Shown: in pieces, positions 52,589 through 64,000 of the stretch
How the letters are laid out: each line of letters starts with the position of its first letter
Numbering within the stretch: the stretch's first letter is position 1
Source: Coturnix japonica
Lineage: Eukaryota; Chordata; Aves; Galliformes; Phasianidae
Assembly (NCBI RefSeq): GCF_001577835.2
Contig: NC_029519.1
Span: 34,789,775 to 34,853,774, forward strand
DNA length: 64,000 nt
Reading direction: 5' to 3'
Made by a program: the position numbers and the translations under genes
Notes under the pieces: generated by a model
The model's database searches: none
What the model saw: only the letters and a program-made list of their open reading frames with translations
Told to the model about the DNA's origin: nothing

Positions 52589-52719
52589 TGGAATTCAAAA
52601 AAGCTCATACAAGGCTATGCTGAAATTCAGGCGAACATTAATAAAACGTGGCTTACAAGCACTTGAGATGAAGTTACAAAGAAAGCTAGAATCACTGATC
52701 TAGTAAATGCGTATGTTTG

Positions 52720-52797
52720 GTGGCCCTGCTACGCAGGGGGGTTGGAACTACATGATCCTTGAGGTCCCTTCCAACCCAGGTCATTCTGTAATCATTC
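52720..52797 (+). mobile_element. CR1 LINE 3' tail
   Basis: GGTTGGAACTACATGATCCT, then GAGGTCCCTTCCAACCCAGG and a TCATTCTGTAATCATTC tail: a typical CR1 end of about 75 bases. Confidence 0.88.
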
Positions 52798-54860
52798 AAG
52801 GTCACTCTTTTTTGAGTAAAGGGTGCAGAGAATCGTCTGGAACTTTTCTCCCATAGCTAATTTGTAAACCAGTGTGGAAGCAAAATGAAAGCAGTCTGAT
52901 ATTTCCATCTGAACTGGAGGGAAATCCCATCAAGAAGCATTTCCTAGTCCTAATGTAATGCAACCTTGCCAGACCTGGAGGTGGCTCCAAACCCTTGCAC
53001 AAATGCAGATATATGTGGCAGCTATTGAAAGCAAACATACTGTCCAGACTCTGTTGTTGATGGTTCTTTCTTATTTAACTAAAGGAGCTCAATTCTATGA
53101 TAATTCTCAGCGTTGCTTGAGGAATACAAGTGATGGCCCCCTTTCAAAGAGGAAAAAAAAATTCTCACTTTCTGTCTGGTACCAAATACTAGAAAATTGT
53201 AGTTGTATTCTGCATTCTCTTCCTGATGGTAAAGGCACTAAATAAAAGCAGAACTGATCCAAAACTGTGACACAGCTGGTGTTGTACAGTGATAAGTAAC
53301 ATCAATCTTGTAAGCAACGTGACAGGTTGTTTTTACAGTGTGCAGAGGTTTGTGTGTTTGTGGTCACTCATTTATGCAGCCACGTCATGGATATTGAAAT
53401 GAATCAAACCTTCTGTCAAAATGTGTGAGTCAATTAATGATTTTTGGAAGTAGAAGTGGTTGTAACAAATGAGGTGTGAGGCTCATCATTGGCTGCCTCT
53501 GCCTTCAGGAGCTAATATTTTGATTTCAGTTGAGGAATACTTTTTCTATAGTCTTGCAACTTCAAATGGCCTGTAAACCTGAGGCCTTTTGTCTTTGTGT
53601 TGTAAACAATAATCAGGCCAGTCTAACTCTTGACCCATCCGGTCAAAGATACTGAACCAGTTAAAGGCCCTGTTTAACTTTTCTTTCTGCTTGCTTTGCT
53701 CTTCAGTTTTTGGACCATTTACCCACATTTGCCAGATTCTGAAAGCTGATGAGGAAGGAGAGACCCTATACCACTGGCTGGCTGAGATGCTTATTTGTGC
53801 AGGCAATATTTGCTCCTCAGCCAGGATGGAAGGGGGAGCTGGTTGACTAGAGCAGTGATCATAATCTTCTCACATGCCAGGTTTTTTGTTTGATGTGTAT
53901 TTGCTTCCATCATATCTACATCAGCAACAGAAGAAAGAAAGATGAAAAAAAAAAATACATCTGTTTTATGTGTAGTCTCAGTAACTGAAAATATTGGTTG
54001 GAAAAAATAAATGGGTAAACTCTGATCATGCTTTGTTTTTTCCTTCTTAGATTTCACAGGGATGGGAGAATCAGTACATCTGCTATGACTGCAATCAAAG
54101 CCAGCTTGGCAAAGTTGTTTCAGTCTGATTTCATTCCACTTGGCCACACTCTGCTAAGTGTCTGTCTAATCACATTTATTGTGTTTAATTTGAGAACCAT
54201 TTGTGGACATAAACTGTTGGTGAAGCTCAAAACAAAGGAAATTCACCTGAGAGAAGAAAGGTCCCGTCTCCTCTTAAGTCAGCATTAGCAGTCATGCAGC
54301 CTGCAAAAAGCAAAGTTTCCAGCATGTCCCCTATAGTGAGTTGAAGCTGTTATGCAGGCACAAGCATGAGAATGGCTGGCTGTCTGAGGGGAGGGAAAAT
54401 GACAGAAGTGACATTACTGGAATAGACATGTCAATTTGTGGCATAGCTGGGTAGTTCTTATGCTGCGGCTGTACTTCATTCTTATATACCCTTCATTAAT
54501 CTCTTCTACCTCCTCATATTTCCTTCTGAATAACTACTGTCACTGTATGGTCTGAAACTCTTTAGCTTTAGAGCAACTAGATAGAGAAAACTGTATATGG
54601 AAAAAGAATGCAAAGGTTCGGTTCTCTGGATTCTGTTAACAAGAATAAGGGGCTTAACTTTTTGCAAAACTACATATAGAAGTTGCTCCTGGATCATGCA
54701 TTTCAGCATAATATGGATTAGGCAGGTTCCGTTTTTTCTTTGTGGTATTTCTTAACTGATTTGTGGTTAAATCTGAAGCATGTATATTAGGAAGAGGAAA
54801 GCTTTCCATACAAGGTTTGCCTTCTGTGGAAAACAAGATGGTATTTTTGGAATGTCCTTG

Positions 54861-54875
54861 CCGCTAGATGGCAGG
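54861..54875 (+). promoter_or_regulatory. CTCF-like motif
   Basis: CCGCTAGATGGCAGG matches the CTCF consensus CCASYAGRKGGCRS at every position but the third. It points to the right, while the weaker site at 52573 points left. Confidence 0.55.
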
Positions 54876-55095
54876 GCACACTTGGAATAAAGGAAGCAGC
54901 GAACAGGCTGTATTCAGCACTGATTTGTTTTCAGCGTAGAAAACGCCTCATTGAGCTTGTCAAAAGCTTAGTTGGAGTGAGGAGCTGCTGGAGTGTTGGA
55001 TAGAACTGTAATTGTATCATGACCCCTTGACAGCACTGCCGTACAGTTTTGTTATTTTCTGCAGTACAATAGATATCTTAATTGAATTCCTCAAA

Positions 55096-55130
55096 GCTCA
55101 GCTTAATAAGATAATAAGGAAAAGCTGAGC
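55096..55130. repeat. Inverted repeat with 9-base arms
   Basis: GCTCAGCTT at 55096-55104 and its complement AAGCTGAGC at 55122-55130 enclose 17 bases. Possible hairpin, no assigned role. Confidence 0.6.
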
Positions 55131-55644
55131 ATTAACTGCAATTAAACTATAAGCCAATGCTGATGAATTTGTTAAAGAAATCTCTGCCCCTCATGCACGT
55201 GCCACACTCGCTGTGCCAAATTCTCAGTTACTCAGTCAGTCCTTGAAGTAAATTGCAAAGAGAAGACTGGCTCAAGTGCTGACCTTGGAATCTGGCTTAA
55301 AATAGTTTGGACGGGCAGTTTGCTGCAGGTGGCAGATTCAGATAGCATTTATAAGAGTTAGAGTGTGAAATTTTCACACTTTCACATCATTTATGGTAAC
55401 CCTAATAAGTTCAGTTGAATGAAACTTGCATAGTGGTGCTGAGAAGCAGGGTGTTTATGCTGTTCAGCTGGAGTTGCTATAGTCTTCAGGATATGAAGGT
55501 GAAAAAGTTATGTGTGTTAACTGATGCAAAATATTTAGGTCTGTCTGGACAAATAAGGTGGAACGCTCCTCTATTTTCATGTGGACCATTGCACATTGGC
55601 AAGTAGAAATGAGCTCACTGAGATCAGGTCTATGTCTTTTAAAA

Positions 55645-55965
55645 ATCATAGAATCAAAGATCAAGTCTAACTCCCTCGGTGTTTCTTCATAGGAGAGGTG
55701 CTCCAGCCCTCTGATCATCCCTATGACCTTCCTTTCGACCCACTCCAGGAGCTTCACATCATTCCTGTACTGGGGGCCCCAGATCTGGACTCAGTACTCC
55801 AGATGGGACCTCACGAGGGCAGAGTAGTGAGGTACAGTCCTTTTCCTCTCCCCGCTGGCTGCTTCTCTTTTGATGCATCCCAGGATGCTGTTGTTCTGGG
55901 CTGCAAGTGCACACTGCTGGCTCATGTTTAGTGTTTTATCAACCAGCACTCTCAAATCCATCAAT
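55645..55965 (-). mobile_element. CR1 LINE piece
   Basis: The reversed CR1 sequence is plain: CTCCAGCCCTCTGATCATCC, then CTGGGGGCCCCAGATCTGGA, CTCAGTACTCCAGATGGGAC and CTGCAAGTGCACACTGCTGG. The 3' end (ATAGAATC) is at the left. It fades out near 55965. Confidence 0.9.
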
Positions 55966-58039
55966 TTGGTGGGCTCCCACTCAGATGTAATGGCTGTGCA
56001 CCTAATAACTGCCTGTTCTTTCTCAGGAATTGCATATACCTTGCCTTGCTTCGTTCCCTGAATAGATACTTTGACAACTCACTGAAATACTGGTTGAATT
56101 TCCCAATGTACCTTATCTACCTCTCTGTTCCTTTGATTTAAGGTGTGAGATGCCTTAATTTGAGGATACTGCAGATGTTAAACGTATGATAAAATGGAAA
56201 TAAGAGTTTCCCAGTCTGTATGTGCAAATGTAGGTATTGGTACAACAAACCACATGTGGCTTTTTTTGCAGGTGCTCCCTTTGCCAGGATTCTGGGCTTC
56301 CTGCCAAAGCATTTTCTCTCAACCTCACTGTTAACCAGTCCCTTGCATTTTGCATCAGCTTCTGTCTAAATAGGCTTAGCCCTCCAGTTAATAGATATCT
56401 TTTTCTCAAGTCCTGCCCATTGCACCTGCCTTTGAAAATGTGCCCTAGAGAACTCAGTGATTCGTCTGTTGTGTGCTGTTGCTGTTTGGTTAAATCATTG
56501 CTTAGTTTCAGGTGGCTGCATTTGCATGCTGGAGCACTTGATCCTCCTGTTTACTGCTTTTGTATATCTTGGATATGTTTGTAAAGCTTGAGGGGAAGTT
56601 CAGAATGAAAAGTATAATATCAGTGTTTGGGATAACAAATGGTATAGGCCATACACTCTCTTCATTCAATGCTTTTTCTGTTTCCACATCAGTGAGCACG
56701 TTGGATGTAATGTAGTCACAGCATGCTTCCAGAAATCCTGAGATCAGTAATGTAAAATAGGTCTTTGGAATTTTAATAATGGAGAAAATGTCAGTATGCA
56801 AAGTTGGTGCAGCGCTGTTCCTCCCTTCCCCCAGTTTTACTCCTTTAGATCAGTCAATGTATTTTTGGATTTTTTGGATACAATAAGTGGGAATGATGCA
56901 CCCTCTGGAACCCTGTATTGATTCCCACTTTGTTTCAGTAGGATTTACGACCCCACATATCAGATGTACACAGGCATACTTATAGAGCTTCAGGATCAGC
57001 TCCCATCTCCCTAAATGTGTCTGAGGAACTTGGAGTCCTTCAACATTGACATGGCTTTGACATCTAAGAGAGACTGTGGCACCCAGAGATCACTGAGTTC
57101 TTTCTGGACAGCTGTTTTTCCCCAGCTAGGTTCAAGGAGGAGTCATGTGTGACCAGCAGAGCTGCAATCAGAACGGTTTGAAGGCTGTTAAGTAATACCA
57201 ATGATAAGCAGCAAAGCATCCACGAGGGCATGATTCTGATCCATCCTCCTGGTAGAAATGTCATTATTATTTAGTTCATTAAATTCTGTTGGCATTTTTC
57301 TTATAAAATATACTTGTACACTGTTGGTAGTATACCTGGTGTTTATGCAGTGGCTCCATGAGTGTAAAAGAATCCATCCTGGCAGCTGACAGTTCAGTAG
57401 CTTTCTTGAGCATTACATTTAGCCAAGCCTTTTTTCCAGTCTTCTCCATGTTTATCTTGATATGGAGAACATGTTGAGACATTCTTACGAAAGAAATGAT
57501 TAGGAGCCCTCACTGCAATAGGCACAGTGCTGTGGTTCGTTCCATGTTACTGAAAGGCTTATCTAGCTCAGGCTATCAGCATCTCTAAGAGAAATTAAAT
57601 GAGCAATTACCCAGAGCTCTGCTGAACCCATAGAACTGAGAAATATTCTCAGTAACGGGTCGTGACAAAATTGGATTCGATACCGAGAAAATCGCTACTC
57701 GTTTTCCTATCAAGATGGTTGGTTGGTTGGTTTTTCGTTTGGTTATTAGGAGAAATGACAAAAAAGAACAATATTAGCCAGCATCCAGAGAGAGGCCGTC
57801 CTAACTAGTTATTGAGAAGTTATTTATTTGCAGCTACAGGTAGTGGAGTGATTGTGAATTTCTCCCTCCGGGGTTTACAAAAGCTCTTGTACAAGGCAGA
57901 TGAAGTTGCCAGAAGTGGGGCCTTTCTTTGATAGTTTTACTCTAAACGAGGACAAAGTGGATAAGATCCATTTCTCAGATCTTTTTGGCTGCTTTTTAGA
58001 CCCCAGCAATTCTTGTTTTTAATTCCAGAACGTCACAGT

Positions 58040-58068
58040 GTTCAAAAAGTTAGTTTTGCTTTTTGAAC
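58040..58068. repeat. Inverted repeat with perfect 10-base arms
   Basis: GTTCAAAAAG at 58040-58049 pairs exactly with CTTTTTGAAC at 58059-58068 around a 9-base loop. Too short for a microRNA precursor; role unknown. Confidence 0.7.
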
Positions 58069-59619
58069 AGGTAGTGAGTTTGCTGCTATCTCACCCATTT
58101 GAAGATACTCATGTGGAATATAAAAAATGCACTTTCTTTCCCCAGACACATTCTTGCACTATACAAAATCACTAATGTTGTATAAAGTGCTGCTCTTGTT
58201 CTTCCTTGGATCTCATGTGTTATTTTATGTGGAACCTGCCTATATTTCTTTGTGAATATGACTATACACAGAGAAGTGATAAATGAGCAATGGTCAATCC
58301 ATCTGTTTTAGTTGCCTACCTGCAAGGTGGCCAGTTTACACGTTGGTTCTCAGCATAGCTTCTCAACTGCTTATGCCTATTATACAGCCCTTAATTCTTT
58401 CTGGCATGTCATCCCTTGAAGCAAATGATAGAGAGGCAGATTAGGAGATAGCAACAGGAGATTTTGTCCATTGATTACATGTGCAAGTAGCTAATCTTTA
58501 GTGCACCCGTACAATGTTCTTTAGCCCCAGAACAGTTATGGATTCCTGAGAATCTGTTCTTACTGAAACTCCCCAGCCAAACTGGATTTTCTGTTCTTCA
58601 TAAGGAAAAAATGCAGTGGGTTTACTTTGGTTATGTGTGTTTTTGTTGGCAGAATACAAGCTTTCATAAGTGCACGTGTGTAAATGAATGAAGAATGTAG
58701 ACAAGCAAAGTTGAAAGGCAGTAAAATAAGTACAGTCAGCTGAGGGCAGACACAAAAGCAGCTCTATCTGCCCTCAGCAGACTTGCTACAGCCTAGAGCA
58801 GGATAAATGAGCCATTTGCCATGCTCCAAACCTGGGAGTCAGAAATCCCCATAAGAAGCTGCTGTGGCACTCTAACGGAAGGATTTCTTGAGTTACATAA
58901 AGTGGGAAAGCAAGGCGATGAAACCAAAACAAGAAGTAAATGCTATGTTTTGTGTACCCTTTCACTGCCTTGCCAAAACCAGGATGTATCTCTCCATAAG
59001 TCAGCTGACTTTTATCAGCTTTGCAAGATGATGAATGGATGCCTTGGCTCTTTATTATTGCTTAAGTCATTCCTGTTTATGCCAGTATTTCAAGGATTAT
59101 GTTTTGATTGTTCCGGAGAGGTGAAAACACTTTCTTGCTGGTGAATAAACACTGACACTTTTAAATATTTGTATGCAAAATGTCTTTAAAGCCATTATGA
59201 AATGCTTTCCAAAAGCACTAAGAAGCTGTTTCTCGAAAAGACAGTTTTTCTCTCCATTTTCTTTCATGCTAAACAGTCCAAATGAAAAGCCTTTCAGAGT
59301 TAACTAGTTTAAGCAATACCAGTGTTTTAGTGTAATGAATAACTTTTTTATAGAGGACAATTGCACACAGCTCAATATGCTAGTATTTCTATTTCTGTGC
59401 CTCACCAATGCCGGGACTCTCGGGTAGAATTTCTTTCTTTGAGAAAGCTGAGGCGATCAAAACCCTGATTAACCTCTGATATTCACGTGGTGCTCTTGAT
59501 CTTGAGGACCAAAGCAGTAACAAAGAGTTAATGGCAGCCATATGCTCAGGGTATTGTGGGTACTGTTGACCCAAATGTGAACTCCGCCAGCTAGTGCTGC
59601 TAACTGCTGTTTGTTTCAG

Positions 59620-59728
59620 GTTTGGCGGAGATTACTGATGAAGAGTTTGAGCTGCTACTTGACAGAATCCCCCTTGATGAAGATGGAAATGTCAGATACC
59701 CCCAGTTCATGGACAGGTTTGATTCCTG
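59620..59728 (+). CDS. EF-hand exon, EFCAB6-like (partial gene)
   Basis: The 109-base exon sits between a good acceptor (TTGTTTCAG, 59619) and donor (GTATGC, 59729). It enters in phase 1 and leaves in phase 2. It reads LAEITDEEFELLLDRIPLDE then DGNVRYPQFMDRFDS. The helix-loop-helix pattern, and especially the I-T-D-E-E-F...P...DG.V.YP.F..RF layout, resembles the repeats of EFCAB6 (human: LTDEQFDRLWDEMPVNAKGR). The loop lacks Asp at position 1 and Glu at position 12, so calcium binding by this unit is doubtful. No partner exon was found with confidence on either side; the gene probably continues past the right edge. It might also be a leftover of a lost gene. Confidence 0.6.
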
Positions 59729-62700
59729 GTATGCAGCGTATGCATTTTATTTCTCATTTGTGAGTAGAAATATTTTTAATCTAAGAGGCTCACGTAACAT
59801 TTGCAAACTGATTCTCATTTCTTAAATATGCTTCTTTATGATATATTTCTTGCACGGAGAATGCTGATTGCATTTAAAATTAGCTGATGTTATGGGTATG
59901 TATTGTTTATTATCTAGTTTCTCTTGAAACACCATTTATGTGTTTTGGAGGACTTCAGAGTCATGTAATGTATCCTCACGCTTCCTGAAGGCTGGAAAAT
60001 ATGACAAACTTCTACATAAATCATTTCCCAAATCGTTTTCCAAGTAATCATTTCCAAAAAAAAAAAAATAAAATGGTAATACATGTACTTGATGCAGTTC
60101 TAAGAAGTTGAAGCATTTACAGACCCTATATATAATCTGAAGTTGTTTTGAAAAGGTGATGTTGCTTAATAGGAGCTCTACTCAGCCTCCAAGGCCTAGA
60201 TATGCATGAGAGTTTAATTAAAATAAAGAAATATTGGGCCAAGTAGAGATACTCTATAATTTTCCAAAAACAAAGACTCTGTTCCCCAGACAGTTGTGCT
60301 ATTAACAGAGTAGATGCCAGTGACATTGCATGAGGTGAGTGCAAGTCTCTTGTAGAATCTGGGACTGGAGAAATCCATCCCACCCTCTTACATGCATACA
60401 TAGCTTTTAGTCTGCTTAAAGGTAATGCAAATGTTATTGAGTTACGTTGCAGACAAGGGTGTATCTTCTGTGTAGTCTGCATACATGCATGAAGGATAGG
60501 TAGAAGACTGAGTTCACTGTACTGAAATGACATGAGGTAGTTCCTGCACTTCAGGTGACAACTGCACATTGCAAAGCTGATAAAAGTGTTTCTTCCTGTT
60601 CCACTAGCTGCTTTTTCTTTCGTTGTCCTCATCATCCTGCTTTAGGAAGCTTTGAGGTTAAATTTAGTTGTCCACGTGTTTTAACACAGTACTGTCAAAT
60701 AGGATACAGGATTCACAAGATTTATATGTCCTTCTGGAATGATATCCTCTAGGTAATCTCTAAAAGTGTCTCAAATGATCCTTGAAAGTCTTTGGGTAGC
60801 TTCCTGTTTTTTCTCATACTTTCCCTGTCAAGGCCTCCTCTCCATTTCTCTCTTTAGTAGTCTTCTGAATGGGTTGTACCTATCCTGGATTTGGTTGTGC
60901 TTGAATTTCTGTGAAGTTTTTCAGCTCCAGGAATATAGCCTGTTTCTCTTGTGGTAAAGATATAAATAGGCAATAAAGATCCTCTAGCAAAACTGACCAA
61001 ATTATGAGAAATCAAAAGCTTCAGAAATAAGATACAGAGAGGCACAACACTGGACCTTCTTTCTCTTTCTGTGCACTCTGCTGCAGCAACCCTTTCTCTG
61101 AGCTTCCTGCTTTTCTTTCTCATGCACAGGTTACTTCAGCTGTTGTGACCAAGTAAATTCTGAGATCAAGAGAAGCCAATGTCCCTAAAAGAAGCAATGT
61201 TCTTCTTAGCAAGTGCTTGGAGTGCATCTGTAAGAACACACACAGCTATTTATAGCCCCTCAGGAGACCTATGACTGAGCCCATATTTCAATATTATGAA
61301 GCTGTGCTATGTAGTATTGACCAGTAGTTAACATGCAGAGTTGTATCTAGCATTCTTTTCAATCAGGGAGCAAACAGCACTGTTATCTGTAGAGACATGT
61401 AGGAATCCTAATTGGTACTAACCTAACTCTGCCAGCGTCAAGACCTTTGCAATGCTGGCTGAGCTTGATACAGGCTGTATGACATCTACCAGAGAACTGT
61501 ATACAATATCCAGAACTTTGCTGCTGAATTAATTAAAGCACTTGGTCCTTCTACATTAAACAGTGAAGGAAGGAATGTGCAGTAACTGGAAGTTTAAAGC
61601 TGCCTGTTATAAATGAGAGTGTACTAGGCAGAGACCTTGGATGCATAGCTTACATTTGCAATAGAAAGTGTAGAAAAATATCATAAGGCTATGAAAGCTC
61701 TTTTTCCTCTGATATCTTCCCACAAAAAAAAATGACCTGAGAAGCTGAGCTACCATCCATTGCCATCTCTTGCCATATCTCATACAAATAGATCTCTACT
61801 TTTCAGAATCTCTTTAAATCTGAATGATTGACTACAGACGTTGAGTTTTGTGCATGTCTTGTGTGACTCCCGTACTATCAGATGCCACCAAAAACGGCAT
61901 TTAGTTAAATAAAACCAGCAGCAGCTAGCCTCTATACTAGAAGACTCTCAAGCATACAAACACTGCCAGGCCCAAAGGTAGACTGTATAGAACAAAGAGG
62001 ATGAGTATTTTAAGAAGTGGCCTGTCTTGGTTGCAGGCAAAAGAACGGGTAGATTAGAAACCCAGAATAAGGTGGGACAGAGAGGGGCTAGAGTAGCTGT
62101 GTCTTTTGTTACAGTAGAGGGAATAACACCTGATCATGGAGCAATTAAGTGCTGCAGTCAATTTTTGAACTTAATCAGTCCCATTTCCAAGTCACCCTTC
62201 AGAAAGCACTCAATCTAGCAATTTCAAAGATTATTATCATGCCTGAACTTGTTGCCTAGAAATAATTACTGTTTATACAGAAATCATTGTACCTTCCATG
62301 GCACAATTCTGTATTTGAACACGATCCAAGGAAATAATTATACATGCTCTTCGGGAATATTGTTGCTCAAGTTGAGTGGGAGAGAGTGTATAAGCCTCAC
62401 AGCATGGCTTAGGTAACAGCTCTTTATTTGCTTCATGTTGAGAGCTGGGGACCAGATAATTTTCTCAGATTGCTTTGATGTTAATATGGGGTAACTTCAT
62501 TTACTTCAGTGCAAAGCTAGAGTGTAACTGAGATCAGAATGTAAGACTGAGGCACGGTAATTTTCACTTTCATCACCTACTTCCCAGTATCTTTTCTCCT
62601 ATTAAAACAAATGTTTCTTGCAGGTTTTGTCTCAGATTCTCTACTGTATGTAGTGGGCTGGCCCTAGCCAGCAGCCATATTCCTACCCATCTGCTCATTA

Positions 62701-64000
62701 AAATGGCAGTGAAGCTGTTTTATTTACTAAAATAATAATTTAATTGGAAATTTGATTTTCTATATGTATTATTTATCTTCAAAAAAGGTATCATTTTGGT
62801 TGGAAGGTTACGCTGTGAAAGAACTAAGTTTGGTTAAAAAATGGCTGTATATTGACTTGAGATGGCTTCCCTTTGCACAGAGTCCACCATTTCCTCCATC
62901 CCTCCCTTGTTATCCACTCAGGTAGGCCCAAAACAAACCATAAAGATACAGAGTGAGCTGTAGGAGACTCGGCACCTGAACCATGTTCTCAATCTCATAG
63001 ATATTAACAGGAAAAGAGCTGAAAGATTTGCCTTGAGTGGAAGAAAAAGTTTCTGAGCCTAAAGGAATAGAATCAGTGAGGATGATATGGAAACCTTTGC
63101 CCACAGTCATAGATGGACAATGCAGAATTTAATGTAAGTATGGCAAAATGTATCTTCTTTCTCTATAATTACATTTTACGCTAGTGGTGATGATAAGTGG
63201 ATTAATGAAGACTAAATTTATTCAGAATCTGCAATGAGTATATCAGACATAAGACAAATTTTGAAAGAAAAATATTCTATATATTACCATTGAAAGATTA
63301 GAAAAGGTTTATGCACTCAAAGTCGGTTTGTTTTCTCCTACTGTTTAGTTGACCTTATCAAAGTTATCTGTAGACCATGTCACCATATTACCCAAATGCT
63401 GTAATAGGTGTACATTTGATATTCATGGTGCACACTGTAGACTTAATTAGCCATGAGGTAGTGACATTTACTGCTCATACATCCCAAGAGAAGGAAGCTA
63501 CCCTAGAAATCAAATACATCAGTAGCTTGGCTCTTGCTGCCTGATATGCAAATATTTACTGTAGTGGTATCAGGCTGTTGGCATGCACTAGATAGAAGGA
63601 AGATGTAACAGCAGAATCAAGCCACCAGCTTCTTTTCCCTTTTAGTGTGTTCACAGAACTAGGATAAAGTTCCAGAAGTGTTCAGTATTAATTAATTCTA
63701 ATGACAGCAAAAACAGTGGTTAAACCCTCTCCCAGATGTGAAAATCCTAAATAATTTGCCCTGGGAGTTTGTTTGTTTGTTTTTGTTTTAAATTCACATA
63801 CTATATTAGAGTGCTAAAATATTGTGTGAGCTATTCCTAGATGATTGCTTCATTAGTCACTCTGACATAAGTCACTGTGGTGAAAAGCACAAGTCAGATA
63901 ACTGCAGAGCCATTATTTTGCCTTGCAGATGAGCTTTTCAAAGGCTGTCTGTTTTGATGTTTTGTAGAGTTCCATAGGTGGCTGCAGCCTATGCCAGATT
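59729..64000. other. Right-hand stretch, probably intron of the EF-hand gene
   Basis: About 4.3 kb, AT-rich, with short A-runs (for example near 60057-60069). No further exon with a matching phase (phase 2 entry) and EF-hand content was recognised, and no transposon was clear. Confidence 0.45.

Larger units (their letters stand above)
47640..59619. other. Long stretch without a recognised gene
   Basis: About 12 kb from the SLC25A4 promoter to the EF-hand exon. It contains three CR1 pieces, two CTCF-like motifs and short inverted repeats. Its left end is still CpG-rich to about 47.9 kb. No exon with family resemblance was found in either strand. Upstream exons of the EF-hand gene could lie here unnoticed. 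Confidence 0.5.

Noticed and set aside
54055-54140. Possible second EF-hand exon (FHRDGRISTSAMTAI after TTCTTAG)
   Set aside because: The loop lacks proper ligands, and no good donor with the needed phase follows.
63929-63990. Possible downstream exon after CCTTGCAG at 63928
   Set aside because: Joined to the EF-hand exon in phase 2 it would give TGA at once, and its own frame stops within 13 codons.

Overview
The window is vertebrate nuclear DNA, almost certainly from a bird and most likely a galliform (chicken-like). The repeats are avian CR1 LINE tails and two pieces of a Galluhop/Mariner1_GG-type mariner. The genes are intron-rich with CpG-island promoters. Gene order matches the human 4q35.1 block SLC25A4-CFAP97-SNX25. 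No prokaryotic features, tRNA, rRNA, CRISPR or LTR element was seen.

Layout. (1) About 1-23.6 kb, minus strand: the 5' part of SNX25, a membrane-anchored sorting nexin. Six coding exons could be joined with consistent splice phases; the gene runs off the left edge. (2) 23.6-24.9 kb: two CpG-rich promoters back to back, SNX25 (minus) and CFAP97 (plus). (3) 24.8-42.6 kb, plus strand: CFAP97 (KIAA1430), six coding exons plus a probable 5' non-coding exon. (4) 44.7-47.5 kb, minus strand: the complete SLC25A4 gene (ANT1, mitochondrial ADP/ATP carrier), four exons, 298 codons, with TATA and CCAAT boxes. It is tail-to-tail with CFAP97. (5) 47.6-64 kb: mostly non-coding, with CR1 pieces, a strong CTCF-like site and one isolated EF-hand exon (59.6 kb, plus) resembling EFCAB6 repeats, which probably belongs to a gene extending past the right edge.

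The three recognised genes are housekeeping or structural and do not form a pathway; their grouping is an old vertebrate synteny block. SNX25 acts on endosome/ER membranes and in receptor down-regulation, CFAP97 is a cilia/flagella-associated protein, and SLC25A4 exchanges ADP and ATP across the inner mitochondrial membrane.

The most unusual material is in CFAP97: an in-frame tandem duplication of 39 codons at the start of one exon, whose second copy carries its own acceptor-like AG so that the extra copy could be skipped exactly; a 228-base intron that seems to be decayed former coding sequence; a stop codon lying inside a strong splice donor, giving two possible C-termini; and a mariner fragment ending about 32 bases before an acceptor. 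Exon boundaries were placed by reading splice sites and phases by eye. Comparisons with human proteins are from memory, not from a search.
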